NCBI RefSeq assembly: GCF_002356335.1
Contig: NZ_AP018165.1
Coordinates: 3,410,001-3,474,000 of the forward strand
Source of the DNA: [Mycobacterium] stephanolepidis
GTDB taxonomy: Bacteria > Actinomycetota > Actinomycetes > Mycobacteriales > Mycobacteriaceae
Direction: 5' to 3'
Length of the DNA: 64,000 nt
In this document: in pieces, positions 38,501-49,341 of the stretch
Layout: each line of letters opens with the position of its first letter
How positions within the stretch are numbered: the first letter of the stretch is position 1
The notes under the pieces: model-generated
The model's input: the letters and a program-made list of their open reading frames with translations, nothing else
The model's database searches: none
Told to the model about the DNA's origin: nothing
Program-made: the position numbers and the translations under genes

Positions 38501-41316
38501 TGTGCCCCATTGTCATACAGTTCGTCGTAGACGTCACGCCAGCGATGTACTGTGTCGAGCTCATGCGCCAGGCCGAAGTCGCCTGACGCCACGACGTATC
38601 CCACCAGCCTGCGATCTTTTACTCGCCCCTCCGAATGCGCTATCACTACTGCACGGTCGATAGCAGGATGATCCGTCAGGACGGCCTCTATCTCACCCGG
38701 TTCAATACGTACTCCATGTAGCTTCAGCTGAAAATCTTTGCGTCCCAGATATTCTAGGTACCCACACGCATTCCATCGCACTACATCGCCCGTACGGTAC
38801 ATGCGCTCCCCCGCGGCGGCCGGACAAGCCACGAAGCGCTGCGCAGTCAGTCCCGGGCAGTTGACGTAGCCACGCGCCAACTGGATTCCGGCGACATAGA
38901 GTTCACCCGGCACTCCCGGAGGGACAGGTCTCAGCCATCCATCCAGGACGAAAACCCGGGTACCCGTGACGGGCGCACCTATCGGTACCGTATCGGTATC
39001 CGACTCCGAAACTTGGTGTGAAGTAACATCAATGGTTGTTTCCGTGGGACCGTATAGGTTATGTATCTCGATATCGGCCGCACGTAGGCGGCCGGCCAGA
39101 TCGGCCGGCAATACTTCGCCCGACGAGATGATCATCCGCACGCTCTGACAGGCCGACAGCTCAGCTTCGGCCGCGAACGCCTCCAACACGGAAGGGACGA
39201 AGTGGGCAATCGTTACCTGTTCTGTGCGTATGAGAGCCTCCAGATAGGCATGATCGGTATGCCTATCTGCAGCCGCGATCACTACCCGAGCTCCAAATAG
39301 AATTGGCCACAACATCTCCCAAATCGACACATCAAAAGTGGCAGGGGTTTTGTGCAGCACCACATCACGGGAACTCATCTGGTATCGCGCTTGCATCCAT
39401 CCCAAATGAGCCGCGATGGCCGCATGGTCGACCATTACGCCCTTGGGTCTGCCGGTCGAACCAGAGGTGAAGATTATGTAGGCGAGGTGGGCCGGCCTAA
39501 GTGGACACCTTCGGTCGGCATCGACAACAGGTGTCGCGGAGAACCCTGACAGGTCAATCCCGTCGACCACGATGACGGGGACAGATGCCGGCAGCCCTTG
39601 TGTATGAGGGTCCTGACTCCTCGTGAGAACAAGACGCGGTGTGGCCACCTCTGCGATATGTGCATTGCGGGGTTTGGGCGACGCCGGATCGATGGGAAGG
39701 TAAGCGCCGCCCGCGACAACCACCGCGTACATACTCACCAACATGTCCACCGACCGCACCATCGCAACCGCCACAACGGTCTCGGGCCCCACACCCAGTT
39801 CGATCAACTGTCGAGCCAGCCTATTGACGCGGCTTGCGAATTCTCGGTACCTCCACGAAGTACCGTCGCTGCGGATAACCACCTCGTCTACGTGAGTCGC
39901 CATCTGTCTTTGAAAGATCTCCGCGAGCGAGATCTCTCCGGGAAGAACGGCTGGCTGGGGGAACTCGTCACCGTCGCCCCAGTTGAGTACCCGGCGCCGT
40001 TCCTCGTCATCGAGCGTGTTGATCTTGCCGAGTGGGGTTTCCCCTGACGCACTCAAGAACTCGCGCAGGTACCGCATACACCGATCTAGCCGTTCCCGGA
40101 TATCTGTCGCGGTGAAGAAGGAACCGTTCCCAATAAGGTTGATGCGTATGAGATTCTCGGGCCCAGATCGGTAGACGTCGAAATGCAGGTACTCGGTGTT
40201 CCCCGAGGTGAGAATCTCGTACTTGCCCACAGCCGCACCCAGCCGCACGATGTTGTCGGCCAAAAGTATGTTGACCGTCGGCCCGAACGCATTCCGCCCA
40301 TGTCCCACCGCACCGGCATCGCGTCTCATGTCCTCGAACCGATACCGCGCGTGCCGCAGACCGCTGGACACCTCAGAAGTGGCGGCTTCAATCAGATCGT
40401 CTCTCGTCACCGGGTAGCCGCAATGCAGCCCGATCGGTATCGCGTTGGAGATCATGCCGCCGGAGAGTTTCAGCGCCATGGTCCGGCGTCCTGCTACCGC
40501 AAGCGCCACCACGCCCGTTTCCTGGCCCGATAGCAATGATTCGAATCCGCAGAGCGCCGCCGTGAGAACCCTGGCAATGCTGGTGCCCGCCGCCTCCGCG
40601 ACAGCATCCAGCCTCATGGCCAGTTCTGCGCTAAGCCCGTCCTGTGCGCGGTGCTCCGGCATTCCGCGCGTTTCCGTCTCGCGGTTGTGTACCGCGATTT
40701 GCAGCCCGGCGGTACGCGCGGCCCAGTAGGCCCGGTCCTGCTCGAAATCTTCAGAGTCCGCGTATTCCTGTTCCAGCGTAATAAGTTCTGGCACCGAAAG
40801 GCCGCGATAGGGAGCCGGCTCGTTACCCTGAGTCCTCGCCGAGTAGTAGTCGGCGATCCGGGCGGTGATCCCGATGCCGCCATAGCCGTCTACCACCGCG
40901 TGGTGGGACCGTACGTACCAGAAGTAGTGATGCGGTCCCACTTTGATCAGCGCCCACAGAGTGAGCGGATTACACATCATGGGTCGTGGTGCGGTGTAAT
41001 CGCGGCCCATCCACGAATAGGCTGCGGCGACCGGGTCCGCCTCTTCGGTAAGGTCCACCCAGACCGGGTCTCTGCTGGGTTCCCGAGATAGCCATTGGTA
41101 TGGGCGGCCCTCGTGTTCAGAGAATCTGATCACATCGGCGCCGGACGCCGTAAGCTCGAAATCGCATGCCTGCGCGAGCAATAGAAAGTCGACAGGGCCG
41201 GTGAGCTCTACGCAGTGAGCGACGTTGCCTGCGGACCCATCCGCAGGATCCACCGCCATCCATTGCTCGGATTGTGCGCGGGTGAGTTCCAGTCTCTGGA
41301 GACGTTGCGCATCCAT
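35557..41316 (-). CDS. Single-module NRPS, C-A(Ser)-NMT-T-E
   Basis: 1919 residues. Condensation domain 1-440 with HHAVVDG at 138-144; adenylation 450-1365 with [11 protein letters not shown] (616-626), YGPTETT (755-761) and the A10 lysine in LTASGKLDR (Lys1358); an N-methyltransferase inserted at about 920-1300 with [11 protein letters not shown] (951-961) and SAM motif VLEIGVGSG (988-996); carrier domain LGGDSI with Ser1411; C-terminal epimerisation domain with HHLIFDG (1599-1605) and FNYLGQ. The specificity residues read D-V-W-H-I-S-L-I-D-K (662, 663, 666, 705, 730, 732, 754, 762, 763, 1358), one conservative change from the known serine code. Expected unit: N-methyl-D-serine. There is no thioesterase and no loading module. 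The start overlaps the rebD-like stop codon as TGATG. Confidence 0.92.
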   Translation of the reverse strand: MDAQRLQRLELTRAQSEQWMAVDPADGSAGNVAHCVELTGPVDFLLLAQACDFELTASGADVIRFSEHEGRPYQWLSREPSRDPVWVDLTEEADPVAAAYSWMGRDYTAPRPMMCNPLTLWALIKVGPHHYFWYVRSHHAVVDGYGGIGITARIADYYSARTQGNEPAPYRGLSVPELITLEQEYADSEDFEQDRAYWAARTAGLQIAVHNRETETRGMPEHRAQDGLSAELAMRLDAVAEAAGTSIARVLTAALCGFESLLSGQETGVVALAVAGRRTMALKLSGGMISNAIPIGLHCGYPVTRDDLIEAATSEVSSGLRHARYRFEDMRRDAGAVGHGRNAFGPTVNILLADNIVRLGAAVGKYEILTSGNTEYLHFDVYRSGPENLIRINLIGNGSFFTATDIRERLDRCMRYLREFLSASGETPLGKINTLDDEERRRVLNWGDGDEFPQPAVLPGEISLAEIFQRQMATHVDEVVIRSDGTSWRYREFASRVNRLARQLIELGVGPETVVAVAMVRSVDMLVSMYAVVVAGGAYLPIDPASPKPRNAHIAEVATPRLVLTRSQDPHTQGLPASVPVIVVDGIDLSGFSATPVVDADRRCPLRPAHLAYIIFTSGSTGRPKGVMVDHAAIAAHLGWMQARYQMSSRDVVLHKTPATFDVSIWEMLWPILFGARVVIAAADRHTDHAYLEALIRTEQVTIAHFVPSVLEAFAAEAELSACQSVRMIISSGEVLPADLAGRLRAADIEIHNLYGPTETTIDVTSHQVSESDTDTVPIGAPVTGTRVFVLDGWLRPVPPGVPGELYVAGIQLARGYVNCPGLTAQRFVACPAAAGERMYRTGDVVRWNACGYLEYLGRKDFQLKLHGVRIEPGEIEAVLTDHPAIDRAVVIAHSEGRVKDRRLVGYVVASGDFGLAHELDTVHRWRDVYDELYDNGAQYQSSRLGWGAEDFTGWNSSYTGAPIPLDQMREWRDLTVNRVRELGPRRVLEIGVGSGLILSKIAPMCEVYCGTDLSPVTVARLEGWLRDVKEAWARRVHLIAGAADELSDYATGYFDTVVLNSVVQYFPSAHYLRRVIDRALRILAPGGALFIGDVRSLRYLEELETGVELARGSDGDVGDVRRRVLRRLSNQHELLVEPHFFCEIADEFPGVLHDIQLKRGGSVNELTRYRYDVVLHKMPKPTVSVRKAKNVEYVDVDTVRALLAGRGMECVRVADIPHRGLLTEVRAVEELAKHAKDTAGLRDCEVGADYGLSEGLLPEDLHAAAADFGYSCAVTWSAQRGYMEAVFVQTSALNGRCIVDAYVPGASGRSATPSSNKPMAGVLADAVREFAAARLPAYMAPSVIVVLGEWPLTASGKLDRAGLPAPSMVQNRYRAPTSEAERLLCGVFAEVLGVDGVGTDDDFFALGGDSILSTQIVARARRISMVFTSRDVLEKRTVRRLIRFMTRGEGVPALQEVSGGGVGDMELSPAAQWLMELGGNGCNRFHLSTLIRLPNGIDRRSLVSVLAAVIGRHAMMRARLCRKEVGSQQEWRMIAGAADSIDVDALLIRVRIDSGRGLSEGVWEAAVSELDPFSGKVIRAVWLDYGPDCAGSLLLVAHHLIFDGVSSRIVMEDLAAVWADVEAGRPPALPPGSTSMRTWLHALRAEASSASRVAELAMWKSMIEGPDPLPGIRALDPAVDTTSNIRRVQTHIDAETTSAILGLGSAGAKTRLDEILIAALAVAVARWQGRRGVVLPSVLLRLIGHGRQELAGADLSRTIGWFNSIYPLRIDLSGTRLEDDPAGDPDLSAMVLAVAQRVQSVPDGGFGYGLLRYLNRDTAQELPAEMPGRICFNYLGQIHTDTKDAGAWKPIVEGLYESMPDPGLPAAAALDITVVVIDGRMIGDFGFPTLLFEVREVQELAELWAGVVSSLVVTVSSR

Positions 41317-44300
41317 CAGTGTCGGTCCCTTGCGAAGGCGCGGAACTGTTCCCCTAAGAAGGTCAGAACATCCGGTACAGCAACGGCCAATCCAGGGCAG
41401 CGGCGAGCCAGTGTGGCGATTTCGTCTGCTTCACGAGCCATGCATGCCATGGCAACTTCGGGACGCGGTACGTACCGCGGATCGCTTTCCAGCTCGAACG
41501 ACGGCCCCGCGGTCTTTCCTGCCAGCCCGGATAGCAGAGTGACAATCAGCTCGCCCAATGGGCGCAGCACGGTGACCATTATGTCTAAAGCCCAATTCAT
41601 CAACGGAGATCGTCGCAAGTTGGCTGCAGGACAGTAGCCAAAGTGCTGCACCATGAGTTGTGCGGCCAACTGATAGGACCGGTTGAATACCGTCATCGCG
41701 TCCCGCGCAGGCGCGTTGGTTACATGACACCTTGCTGCGTCCGCAGTGTGCAGTGTCGGATTGCGCAGCACCGGGTATGCCGGATTCCATGGAATACGTT
41801 CTCCTAGCGAGGTGTTGACGCGTTCTTCGACCAATGAAGCGGAGATCCCGAGGAATGTCTCGAAGTGTGACTCTTCACCGGTGTTCGGCAAGGCGATCTT
41901 TCCCCCCTCTCCGTGTTCGGTAACGAAATCGATCGCGAATATCGCGCTGGCGACATCGTCGACTTCCAACTGGTAGTCCGGATGGATTGCATTGACGGAC
42001 TCGCGCATGAAGAGGTGATGCCCTCCCCCTCCTTGATACTTCTTGGCCACCAGCACATCCGGGATTCGCTGAATCCCGTCCCGAATCGCGGCGTAAAGCT
42101 CACTCAACGAGCCATATCGATACGGTCTTTGTGGTGTGGGTCGATCACCCAACAAACCAGGCACCAGCTCGTGTGGTCGTTCCAGTTCCACGAACCGCTC
42201 TACCGCGGCGAGTCCAAATGGCTCGAGAGACAACTCGAGTGGAGTCCAGAGCCTGCCGTTCAGACGTCCGAAATCCAGCCGTGGCACCTGGAACGGTAGG
42301 CCCACCGCCATCCGGATGTTGTTTATGGCCAGGAAGTGAATCATCTCCTCCCTTGCCACATTCATGAGGAGTCCGCGGTATCCGTTGTTCAGCGTCCCCG
42401 GCCCGGAACCACACGCGAGAACCGACTGCTCCTCCGACCAAATTCCTTCTTTTACATAGTGTTTCGCAGCGTCCTGAGTTGGAATCGAGTAGGCCGCATA
42501 GAGGTACTGAGTCATCACGGCTAGTTCGATCGACAGAACCTGATCCAGGGCGGCATGCAGCTCGCTACGTGTGGTGATTGCCTCGATCGGAAGGGGGCGC
42601 CGAGTAGGGATGGGCGGCACCTGGCGCCGCGCTTCACACGCGAGGAAGTATCTTTGCAACAAACGGATTTGAGGCATACTTACGTCGCGAGTCGACGGCA
42701 TGAAGTAGGTTCTGCCGCGATGTTCCGGGCCGCTGACATGCCAGATGAGCCGGGCATAGGGCTCAACCTTGAACTCGTCGGCAAGGCTCAACACGTCCGT
42801 CCGCATGAACGAGTACAGCAGCTCGTAGTAGGCGAACACCTCCCGGTACAGGAGGTCGAAGGTGATGGCGTTGTCGTGCACATCGTCCAGATACCACCGA
42901 TCTGGGAGCACCCGTATTGAAATACTCCCTACGGTAGACCAATAGCCCAATAGGTCATCATTATCGTATGCGGCACAGGCATTCTCCGCCTCAGGTGGTA
43001 GCGATCCCTCCGGCTGCAGGAGTATCCGCGTGGTACCGGCGCGGATACCTTTCACCGTGACAAACCCAAACCCGTGGGCATCTGTACTCAGGGTGGCGTT
43101 CGTCGTGTACCCGGCCGCGGCTGACCCACGTACTGCCACGATCATCACGTCTTCTGGACGTGCTCCAGGCGCTTGCGCCGTCGAATCCAGTGGTAATGCC
43201 CGTGGGTTGAAGAATTGGCGGACGTCTATCGCCTGGGCGGCAGCGGGCTCTCCCCTGAAATACGAACGCACCGAGACATCGACGGCGAAGTCTTCGCCAG
43301 TTCGCGAGTTCGGATGCTCGAGGAACAGGCTCGCCTCGTCTGACTGCACCACCGTCTCGGTTTCTTCCAACAGAACCCGGCCGGCGCCGATGAGTCGCAG
43401 AGCAGCGTCCGGATTCTCCTGGCTTTCATCGAGCCTCGGCACGGTGAGAATTCCGGAGGTCAGGTGATAGTTCTTGTCGAGATAGGCATTTCGCGGCACT
43501 ACTGCGATGACTTCACCCTCGGTTGTCTGTAGTTCCAGATCCCCCATATCGATCAATTCGTCTACATAGGTGACTGGCGTGTGGTCGTCTCGTGTCCCTC
43601 TTCGCACGGCGGGAATCGCGGTCACCAAGTTCATTGTTACCTCTGAGTCCGCCACACGAACGCTCGCCATATGCGGCAAAGCATCCTCGCCGACAGCATC
43701 TGTTGATCGCGGGGCAAGCAATCGGCCCGCGGGGTAGGTACGCAATTCCGCAGCACGCCAGGGACCTATTGTTCCGCGCAGCCCCCACCGATCAGGCGCA
43801 TCGGCAGCGACCGGAGCGGCCATTCCGGTCAACGCAAACTGGACCACAAGGCCATCTGCCGCTTCAGAATCGATCGATTCACGCAACGCCGCAAGGGCCG
43901 GGGAGGCTCCCGCGCCTTCCAGCCATTGCAGGCCCTCGTCGCGGCCTATAGCGAACTGGAACAACGTGGAGCGCCGCAACCACTGTGCAAGTGGGTGACC
44001 GCCGACCTGATCGAAGTGCCGGGAGTTCTGCCATCGTGGAGGGCAGTATCCATTCACATCGCCGGTCAACAGATAGCCGACATCATGGGAGCGACCGAGA
44101 CGCCCGAGTGCCAACTGGCCGATCATCAGTGTTGTGGTCCAGTTTGACGAAGGGTCTACGTCGAAGACCCTTGCCCGATTGGCCGTACTCGCCGTGTACT
44201 CGCAGTAGTGCCCCCAGAAGTCCACGTCTCGTCCGACGAGGGAGTCATCGGTATCGACCACCCCCGCCATCCGCTCGCAGGAAACCACCTTCGCGTCGAT

Positions 44301-44567
44301 CCAAAAATGCCCATTCCCACCGAAATTCCATCCCTTCACGGTGTGGAATGGACCACCGGCCTTCAACACGCCCGACTGATCGAAACGACTGCCAGCGGCT
44401 TCTAACAACTCATCGTATTCCCGGGCCGCCCGCTCAAGTGGAAACGGACCGTCAACGGTGAGCGGTTGGTTGGTGGCGAGATCCAGCAGCCCGCTACGCG
44501 GCCCGGTCGGCAAGCGCGTCACTGCCACACCTGCGAAATGCACTCTCGGCACATTGAGCACGCTCAT
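41316..44567 (-). CDS. RebD/VioB-family iminophenylpyruvate/indolepyruvate-imine dimer synthase
   Basis: 1083 residues, slightly longer than RebD and VioB, and recognisable along its whole length. It opens [13 protein letters not shown] like Vio[19 protein letters not shown] and TYFMPSTRD (about 595-630) match the conserved centre; the ferritin-like C-terminal iron domain has [16 protein letters not shown] (680-695) and [12 protein letters not shown] (739-750), then HHLF and HFE-type metal-site residues. The enzyme couples two indole-3-pyruvate imines, giving chromopyrrolic acid in RebD-type pathways. It is followed without a gap by the NRPS gene and preceded 24 bp upstream by a methyltransferase gene. 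Confidence 0.95.
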   Translation of the reverse strand: MSVLNVPRVHFAGVAVTRLPTGPRSGLLDLATNQPLTVDGPFPLERAAREYDELLEAAGSRFDQSGVLKAGGPFHTVKGWNFGGNGHFWIDAKVVSCERMAGVVDTDDSLVGRDVDFWGHYCEYTASTANRARVFDVDPSSNWTTTLMIGQLALGRLGRSHDVGYLLTGDVNGYCPPRWQNSRHFDQVGGHPLAQWLRRSTLFQFAIGRDEGLQWLEGAGASPALAALRESIDSEAADGLVVQFALTGMAAPVAADAPDRWGLRGTIGPWRAAELRTYPAGRLLAPRSTDAVGEDALPHMASVRVADSEVTMNLVTAIPAVRRGTRDDHTPVTYVDELIDMGDLELQTTEGEVIAVVPRNAYLDKNYHLTSGILTVPRLDESQENPDAALRLIGAGRVLLEETETVVQSDEASLFLEHPNSRTGEDFAVDVSVRSYFRGEPAAAQAIDVRQFFNPRALPLDSTAQAPGARPEDVMIVAVRGSAAAGYTTNATLSTDAHGFGFVTVKGIRAGTTRILLQPEGSLPPEAENACAAYDNDDLLGYWSTVGSISIRVLPDRWYLDDVHDNAITFDLLYREVFAYYELLYSFMRTDVLSLADEFKVEPYARLIWHVSGPEHRGRTYFMPSTRDVSMPQIRLLQRYFLACEARRQVPPIPTRRPLPIEAITTRSELHAALDQVLSIELAVMTQYLYAAYSIPTQDAAKHYVKEGIWSEEQSVLACGSGPGTLNNGYRGLLMNVAREEMIHFLAINNIRMAVGLPFQVPRLDFGRLNGRLWTPLELSLEPFGLAAVERFVELERPHELVPGLLGDRPTPQRPYRYGSLSELYAAIRDGIQRIPDVLVAKKYQGGGGHHLFMRESVNAIHPDYQLEVDDVASAIFAIDFVTEHGEGGKIALPNTGEESHFETFLGISASLVEERVNTSLGERIPWNPAYPVLRNPTLHTADAARCHVTNAPARDAMTVFNRSYQLAAQLMVQHFGYCPAANLRRSPLMNWALDIMVTVLRPLGELIVTLLSGLAGKTAGPSFELESDPRYVPRPEVAMACMAREADEIATLARRCPGLAVAVPDVLTFLGEQFRAFARDRH

Positions 44568-44591
44568 TGTCGCTACGCTCCGATCCGGATC

Positions 44592-45311
44592 TCAGGCAGC
44601 GTCCCAGGCAGCTGCGATCAGAGTGGGTATCAAGCCATGGGTGATGCGTACACCCGGCAGTACAGCGGTGTAGTCGCGGAGAAACTCCGAAACGGTTTGC
44701 GGGGTAATGACTGATCTCATTTCCAGCCAGCGTGGTTGAAGCATCATGCGCAGGGCAGAAGCCGCCAGCTCTGCGCTTCCGGATGCCTCGTAGACGATGC
44801 GGGCATTGTCGAAGGCGTAGGAGTATGCGGCACCGGTGTCGGCCTCGCTATCGGGACGTGTGACATCGACAATCAGCAGTCGTCCACCGGGCGCAACGAG
44901 TTCGCGCAGTCTCGGCAGTACCGTCGCCGCCGACCCCATATGAAAAACCGTGTTCACCGACATCACTAGATCGAATCGGCCATCAGCATCTGGGGAGAGC
45001 TCGAGAGCGCTGCGGCATTCGTACCGGATTGGCACTCGGCTCTCTTTGACGGCCGCCAAATCGAGCATGCGCTGGGCAACGTCCACACCCACCACATCGT
45101 CGTAATGTTCGGCCAGCATGACGCAGTTATTGCCGGTACCGCAGCCAACGTCGAGTGCGCGCTTACCTGCGGGCAGATGTTCGACGAGCCATGTACGAAT
45201 CGGACTGGTACGTGCGTCCCTTACTGCCGTAAAACTCTCGTACATCTCGGCGAGATCATCGAAATACGGGGTCTCATCGGGAATCAAGTCCTTAGGGCTA
45301 CCAGCGGTCAT
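44592..45311 (-). CDS. Class I SAM-dependent methyltransferase
   Basis: 239 residues with the SAM motif RALDVGCGTGNN (51-62), an acidic residue after VVGVDVAQ and motif IV FDLVMSVNTVFHM. Of the kind that methylates O or N of small molecules. It is the first gene of the leftward rebD-like/NRPS unit, so it is a tailoring candidate for the bisindole product. Which atom is methylated cannot be told. Confidence 0.85.
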   Translation of the reverse strand: MTAGSPKDLIPDETPYFDDLAEMYESFTAVRDARTSPIRTWLVEHLPAGKRALDVGCGTGNNCVMLAEHYDDVVGVDVAQRMLDLAAVKESRVPIRYECRSALELSPDADGRFDLVMSVNTVFHMGSAATVLPRLRELVAPGGRLLIVDVTRPDSEADTGAAYSYAFDNARIVYEASGSAELAASALRMMLQPRWLEMRSVITPQTVSEFLRDYTAVLPGVRITHGLIPTLIAAAWDAA

Positions 45312-45496
45312 ACCGCGAAGGTACGTCCGGCTTCGTCCGACAGCACTCAGCTGAGTCCCATCGCGATAGAAACTATGCGTATGCGTGGTGTGTATAGCTC
45401 CACACGCAGGATGAGCACCCGGGCAAGCATCGGAATACTGGCAAATGCCGCAGGAATCCCCTTACTAGACAACAGGTTCAGCAGGTGAAATGAGCT
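45312..45496. promoter_or_regulatory. Divergent promoter region inside the cluster
   Basis: 185 bp separate the oppositely directed methyltransferase and FAD-monooxygenase starts, so both promoters must lie here. I see no clear palindrome. Confidence 0.5.
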
Positions 45497-47143
45497 ATGG
45501 AAACAGGTTATGATTGCGACGTTCTCGTCGTAGGGGCAGGTCCGAGTGGGCTGTGCATCGCCCTGCTGCTCGCGCAGCATGGAGTGCGGGTGCGGATTAT
45601 CGATCAAAAGCCCGGCCCCGTACAGCAATCTCGTGCAACCATCGTGCACGCCCGGACACTCGAGCACTTCGACCGTCTCGGAGTCGCCGACCATGCCGTT
45701 ACGAGCGGGATACCGATAACTCATGTAGCCATTCACGAGAACGGCAGGCATGTGGGCGAGTTGCCGTTGGCAGGCGCAGGAACAGCGGCACGAACCAGGT
45801 TTCCCTATGCACTTTCCCTTGAACAGTTCGTGACCGAGCGGCTTCTGGTCGCCGCGCTTGCCAGGCTTGGCACGCACGTCGCATGGCACTGTGCCGTAGA
45901 AGATATCGCCGAGACGGCTGACGGCGTGCGCGTGTCCGTTCAGGGCTCCAAGGGTTCCGGCACTATCTCTACTCGCTGGCTCGTCGGCGCGGACGGAGCG
46001 AGCAGCACAATCCGGCGTCTTACCGGTCAGGAATTTCGCGGCGAAACATATACGCAGAAGGGACTTCTCGCTGACGTCGACCTGGCGGTCAATCTCGGTA
46101 TACGAAAGATGCGACTAAACCTCACGCGTGGCGGATTCGTGGGGGTGCTTCCGCTGGCGAGCGGGCGCTATCGACTCTTCGGTGTAGTGCCACCAGGCTT
46201 TCACCGCACGCCGGAACCGGACAACCTGTCACACGATGCCTACGCAAGACTCGACGACGCCGACCTGCGACACTGGTTTGAGTCCTATTTCTCGGTCGAT
46301 GCGAAGTTACAGAAAATAGTGTGGGCGGCCATGTTTCGATTTCACAGCCGTATCAGCGAGCGTTTCCGTGTCGACCACTCATTTCTCGTTGGCGACGCCG
46401 CCCATATCCACAACCCTGCCGGAGGGCAAGGGCTCAATCTCGCGGTCGGCGACGCAGTGAACCTCGGGTGGAAGCTTGCACAGGTCGTCAACGGCGAGGC
46501 GCCGGCTTCGCTCCTGGAAACCTATGAAACCGAGCGCCGGCCGGTCGCCGCCGCCGTGCTGGCCCGCACTGACATCGGGTTCAAGCTAGAGACATCAACC
46601 AGCCCCTTGGCGTTGTGGATGCGAACGCACGTCGCAACTCGTGCCATAGGCCTTGTCTGCAGACTGCCACCCGTACGCAAGTTGTTCTTTGACATGTTCT
46701 CTCAGTTGTGGATTGCTTATCGAACTAGCGCCGCCATCGATCACTCGAACTCCAGTGGCCGTGGCCCTCACGCCGGCGACCGGGCACCGTATGCGACCCT
46801 CGCCGGTCCGCGCGGCTCGGCCCGCAATGTCATGGCACTTACGCATTCACCGAACTATCACGTTCTCTTGATCGGAGCTATCGATCCATCCCAAGCCGGC
46901 CACCTCAGGGACCTCCTGGCAGCTCGATATACCGCCGAAATCAAGACGCATCTACTTACCGGGAACGAAACCGAAGTCTGCCGCGCATATCGGGCTACCA
47001 AGAGCGCAAAGCTTGTCCTGGTGCGTCCGGACGGACATATCGCCGCCATAGTCGATCCGTTCAGCTGGGACACGATCACGCGGATACTAGGGCATCTCGA
47101 CAAAGTGCTGCTTCGCGCCGATCGATATCGCGGCGAACACTAG
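45497..47143 (+). CDS. FAD-dependent aromatic monooxygenase (PHBH fold, three-domain type)
   Basis: 548 residues. FAD-binding GAGPSG at 13-18, the DG motif VGADGASS (about 163-170), the second FAD motif GDAAHIHNPAGGQGLN (299 on) and the C-terminal thioredoxin-like domain with the hairpin KLVLVRPDGHIAA. This build is shared by RebC and by phenol-hydroxylase-like tailoring enzymes. It stands alone on the plus strand in the middle of the cluster, convergent with the P450 gene (4-bp overlap). A second RebC-like or oxygenating step on the indolocarbazole core is likely; the exact reaction is unknown. Confidence 0.88.
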   Translation: METGYDCDVLVVGAGPSGLCIALLLAQHGVRVRIIDQKPGPVQQSRATIVHARTLEHFDRLGVADHAVTSGIPITHVAIHENGRHVGELPLAGAGTAARTRFPYALSLEQFVTERLLVAALARLGTHVAWHCAVEDIAETADGVRVSVQGSKGSGTISTRWLVGADGASSTIRRLTGQEFRGETYTQKGLLADVDLAVNLGIRKMRLNLTRGGFVGVLPLASGRYRLFGVVPPGFHRTPEPDNLSHDAYARLDDADLRHWFESYFSVDAKLQKIVWAAMFRFHSRISERFRVDHSFLVGDAAHIHNPAGGQGLNLAVGDAVNLGWKLAQVVNGEAPASLLETYETERRPVAAAVLARTDIGFKLETSTSPLALWMRTHVATRAIGLVCRLPPVRKLFFDMFSQLWIAYRTSAAIDHSNSSGRGPHAGDRAPYATLAGPRGSARNVMALTHSPNYHVLLIGAIDPSQAGHLRDLLAARYTAEIKTHLLTGNETEVCRAYRATKSAKLVLVRPDGHIAAIVDPFSWDTITRILGHLDKVLLRADRYRGEH

Positions 47144-48363
47144 CCGCGGCAGAGCACAAGCGACGAGGGGCCATGAAAGACCATGTCACATGGGTACTCC
47201 ACCTTGTCAACGGTGAACTCGCCGAGTATGTCAAGCAACAGATCGAGGCCGATCTCAATCTCGACGCGAGCAAGTGCTGCACCGAGGCAGTAGTGAATTC
47301 CCTGCCCAAATCCGACACCGCACCCCGCACCACGATCCAGACGCAGGACATCCGGATCAGGAAAACGTGCGGGATCACGATTGGCCGCACCCAGTACCGC
47401 GACCACCCGAGTACCGCGGGCAATGTCACGCCCTGCCACGCACACGTCTCGGTACGCCCAGCGTGTCACCGACTGGACCGGGCCATCGAATCGAACCAGC
47501 TCCTCGACGGCAGAGATCGGCACACTCCCTGATGCCCGTAGCATGCTCAGCACCCTCCGATCTGCGCCGAGAGCCAGTACCGCCTTGCCGAGGATATTCG
47601 TCGTCGTTTCATGTCCTGCCGACATGAGATGTACACAACTGGAGGCGATTTCATTCGAAGAAAGGGCGCCATCGGACGCCATCAAAGACACCAAGTCGTC
47701 TTTGGGCGCTCTCCTCCGCTCCCCCGCCTGCGATACAAAGTAATCACTAAGCTCCGCCGCCGCGACGTCCGCAAGCCGGAACACCTCAGCGCCACTTGTG
47801 AACCTTCGACTACTGCTTACAGATTGAATCGCTTTCACTCTGTCTCGCAGCCACTTCCAGTCTGATGCTGGCACGCCAAGCAGTTCCGAGATCACCAAGA
47901 TTGGTAATGGGGCCGAAAATGCCTGTACCAAATCGAATTCCGACTCCTGGACACAGCGTGAAAGCAACGAGGCGGCAATCTCGGCGATTCGCTGCCGCAG
48001 CCCAGCAACTACCGCAGGAGAAAAACGTCCAGCGAGCACGGACTTGAGCTCGGTGTGTCGGGGTGGGTCTAGAAACACCAGCCAGTTCTCCACCATATTC
48101 CGGAGCGCCACGCACTCATCCGGGACCAGGCCAGCAGTCCCCGGATGACCCGCGGCGGCCGCACGACGCCCAAAACTCCTGCTAGAGAGGGCTTTCGCAA
48201 CATCATAGTAGCCGAGTAGGTAATGTGTCCCATCAGTGCCGCGATGGACCGCCGCCACCTCACGGTACCTGCGGTACACCGGGTATGGATTCGCTACATC
48301 GGCGGCTGCCCATCCGGTTAATGAGAATGGCGGCAGCGCGCCATAATCCACAACTTCAGTCAT
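47140..48363 (-). CDS. Cytochrome P450 of the RebP/StaP type
   Basis: 407 residues. Haem loop FGQGIHYCLG with Cys359; oxygen motif AGHETT at 249-254; EELVRF as ExxR. Several stretches are those I remember from RebP/StaP, notably NWLVFLDPPRHTEL (93-106), APLPILVISELLG and MVFHGP near the C-terminus. In those pathways the enzyme forms the aryl-aryl C-C bond of chromopyrrolic acid to close the indolocarbazole ring. Its ATG overlaps the stop codon of the rebC 3' remnant as ATGA, so it was coupled to rebC before the IS inserted. The IS may now reduce its translation. Confidence 0.92.
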   Translation of the reverse strand: MTEVVDYGALPPFSLTGWAAADVANPYPVYRRYREVAAVHRGTDGTHYLLGYYDVAKALSSRSFGRRAAAAGHPGTAGLVPDECVALRNMVENWLVFLDPPRHTELKSVLAGRFSPAVVAGLRQRIAEIAASLLSRCVQESEFDLVQAFSAPLPILVISELLGVPASDWKWLRDRVKAIQSVSSSRRFTSGAEVFRLADVAAAELSDYFVSQAGERRRAPKDDLVSLMASDGALSSNEIASSCVHLMSAGHETTTNILGKAVLALGADRRVLSMLRASGSVPISAVEELVRFDGPVQSVTRWAYRDVCVAGRDIARGTRVVAVLGAANRDPARFPDPDVLRLDRGAGCGVGFGQGIHYCLGAALARVEIEIGLDLLLDILGEFTVDKVEYPCDMVFHGPSSLVLCRG

Positions 48364-48477
48364 CTCGAGTAGGCGCCTCGCACTCGTTCGACAAGTTCCT
48401 CTGGATTCACCGGAGGCCGTTCACCACGCCAGGCGACGTGCCCATCTGGTCTGACAAGAACGAATCGCCGCGCATAA
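48360..48477 (-). pseudogene. Severed 3' end of the rebC-like gene
   Basis: Encodes the last residues of the RebC-like enzyme: YARRFVLVRPDGHVAWRG followed by about 20 more to the stop at 48360-48362. RebC ends with nearly the same YARSFVLVRPDGHVAWRG. It is cut from the main gene by the IS5-family element and has no start codon of its own. Joining 49345 to 48477 restores GCC GAA CTT TAT GCG in frame. Confidence 0.93.
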
Positions 48478-49341
48478 GAGCGTGTCTCATGTGGATAGTT
48501 TTCTGAAGCAGACCAGGGTGGCGGCGAGTGTGAGGAATGCGGCGTAGAGATGGTCGTGGCGTTCCCAGCGGGTGCCCAGGCGGCGGTAGGTGAAGAGCCA
48601 GGACATGGTGCGTTCGACTTTCCAGCGTTTGGTGCCGAGCCGGTCGCCGGATTCGGTTCCGCGGCGGGCGATCCGGGGTGTGATGTGTCGATTGGTGAGC
48701 CATTGCCGCAGCTGGTTCGCGTCGTATGCCTTGTCTGCGTGCAGTTTTGCCGGTCGCCGCCTGCGTGGCCCGCGCGGGGATTTGATGGCGGGCAGTGCCC
48801 GTACCAGCGGCGGGACCGCATGCCCGTCCCAGGTGTTGGCGGCGGTGACCGCGGTCTGCAACGGCAGACCGGTCGCGTCGGTGAGCACGTGAATCTTGGT
48901 ACCCGCTTTGCCCCGGTCTACCGGGCTCGGCCCGGTCATGGCGCCCCTTTTTTAGCCCGCACGTACGCCGAATCCACCACGGCCCGTGACCAATCCAATG
49001 CCCCATCGGCACCGAGCCGATCGAGTACCGCTTCTTGTAGACGCCGCCATACCCCGACGGCGGTCCACTCGGCGAACCGGCGATGCGCGGTAGGGACCGT
49101 CACTGCGAAACATGGTGGCAAATGCCGCCAGGCACACCCACTGACCAGCACAAACACCACCGCGGTGAATACCGCACGCTCATCGGCATACGCCGTCCCG
49201 CCGCCCTGGGGACGCACCCGCTGCACCGGCAACAACGGCTCCACCAACGCCCACAACTCGTCCGGAACCAACCTCAACGAAAGCTCTTTCACACCAGCAC
49301 ATCATGCCCCAACCACCCCACAAACCACACAAGACACGCTC
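48478..49341 (-). mobile_element. IS5-family insertion sequence (864 bp) inside the rebC-like gene
   Basis: Terminal inverted repeats: left GAGCGTGTCTCATGTGG and, on the other strand, right GAGCGTGTCTTGTGTGG. Flanked by a 3-bp TAA duplication (48475-48477 and 49342-49344), the TNA target typical of the IS427-like IS5 group. Two overlapping transposase frames with a frameshift site. The near-identical ends and perfect target copies indicate a recent insertion. Confidence 0.95.
48487..49292 (-). CDS. IS5-family transposase, two frames joined by programmed -1 frameshift
   Basis: orfA (49292-48936, 118 residues) has the N-terminal domain and ends VRAKKGAP; orfB (48939-48487, about 150 residues) has the catalytic core. 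The run CTTTTTT at 48947-48953 reads AAAAAAG on the coding strand, a standard slippery site, and a -1 slip joins AKK to RGAMTGPSPVDRG. DDE residues: Asp in VVDSAYVRAKK, Asp in LHADKAYD, Glu in RWKVERTMSW. Looks intact. Confidence 0.9.

Noticed and set aside
35557-41316. Siderophore or peptidolipid NRPS
   Set aside because: One module only, no MbtH-like protein, no salicylate or fatty-acid loading genes, no iron-related neighbours.
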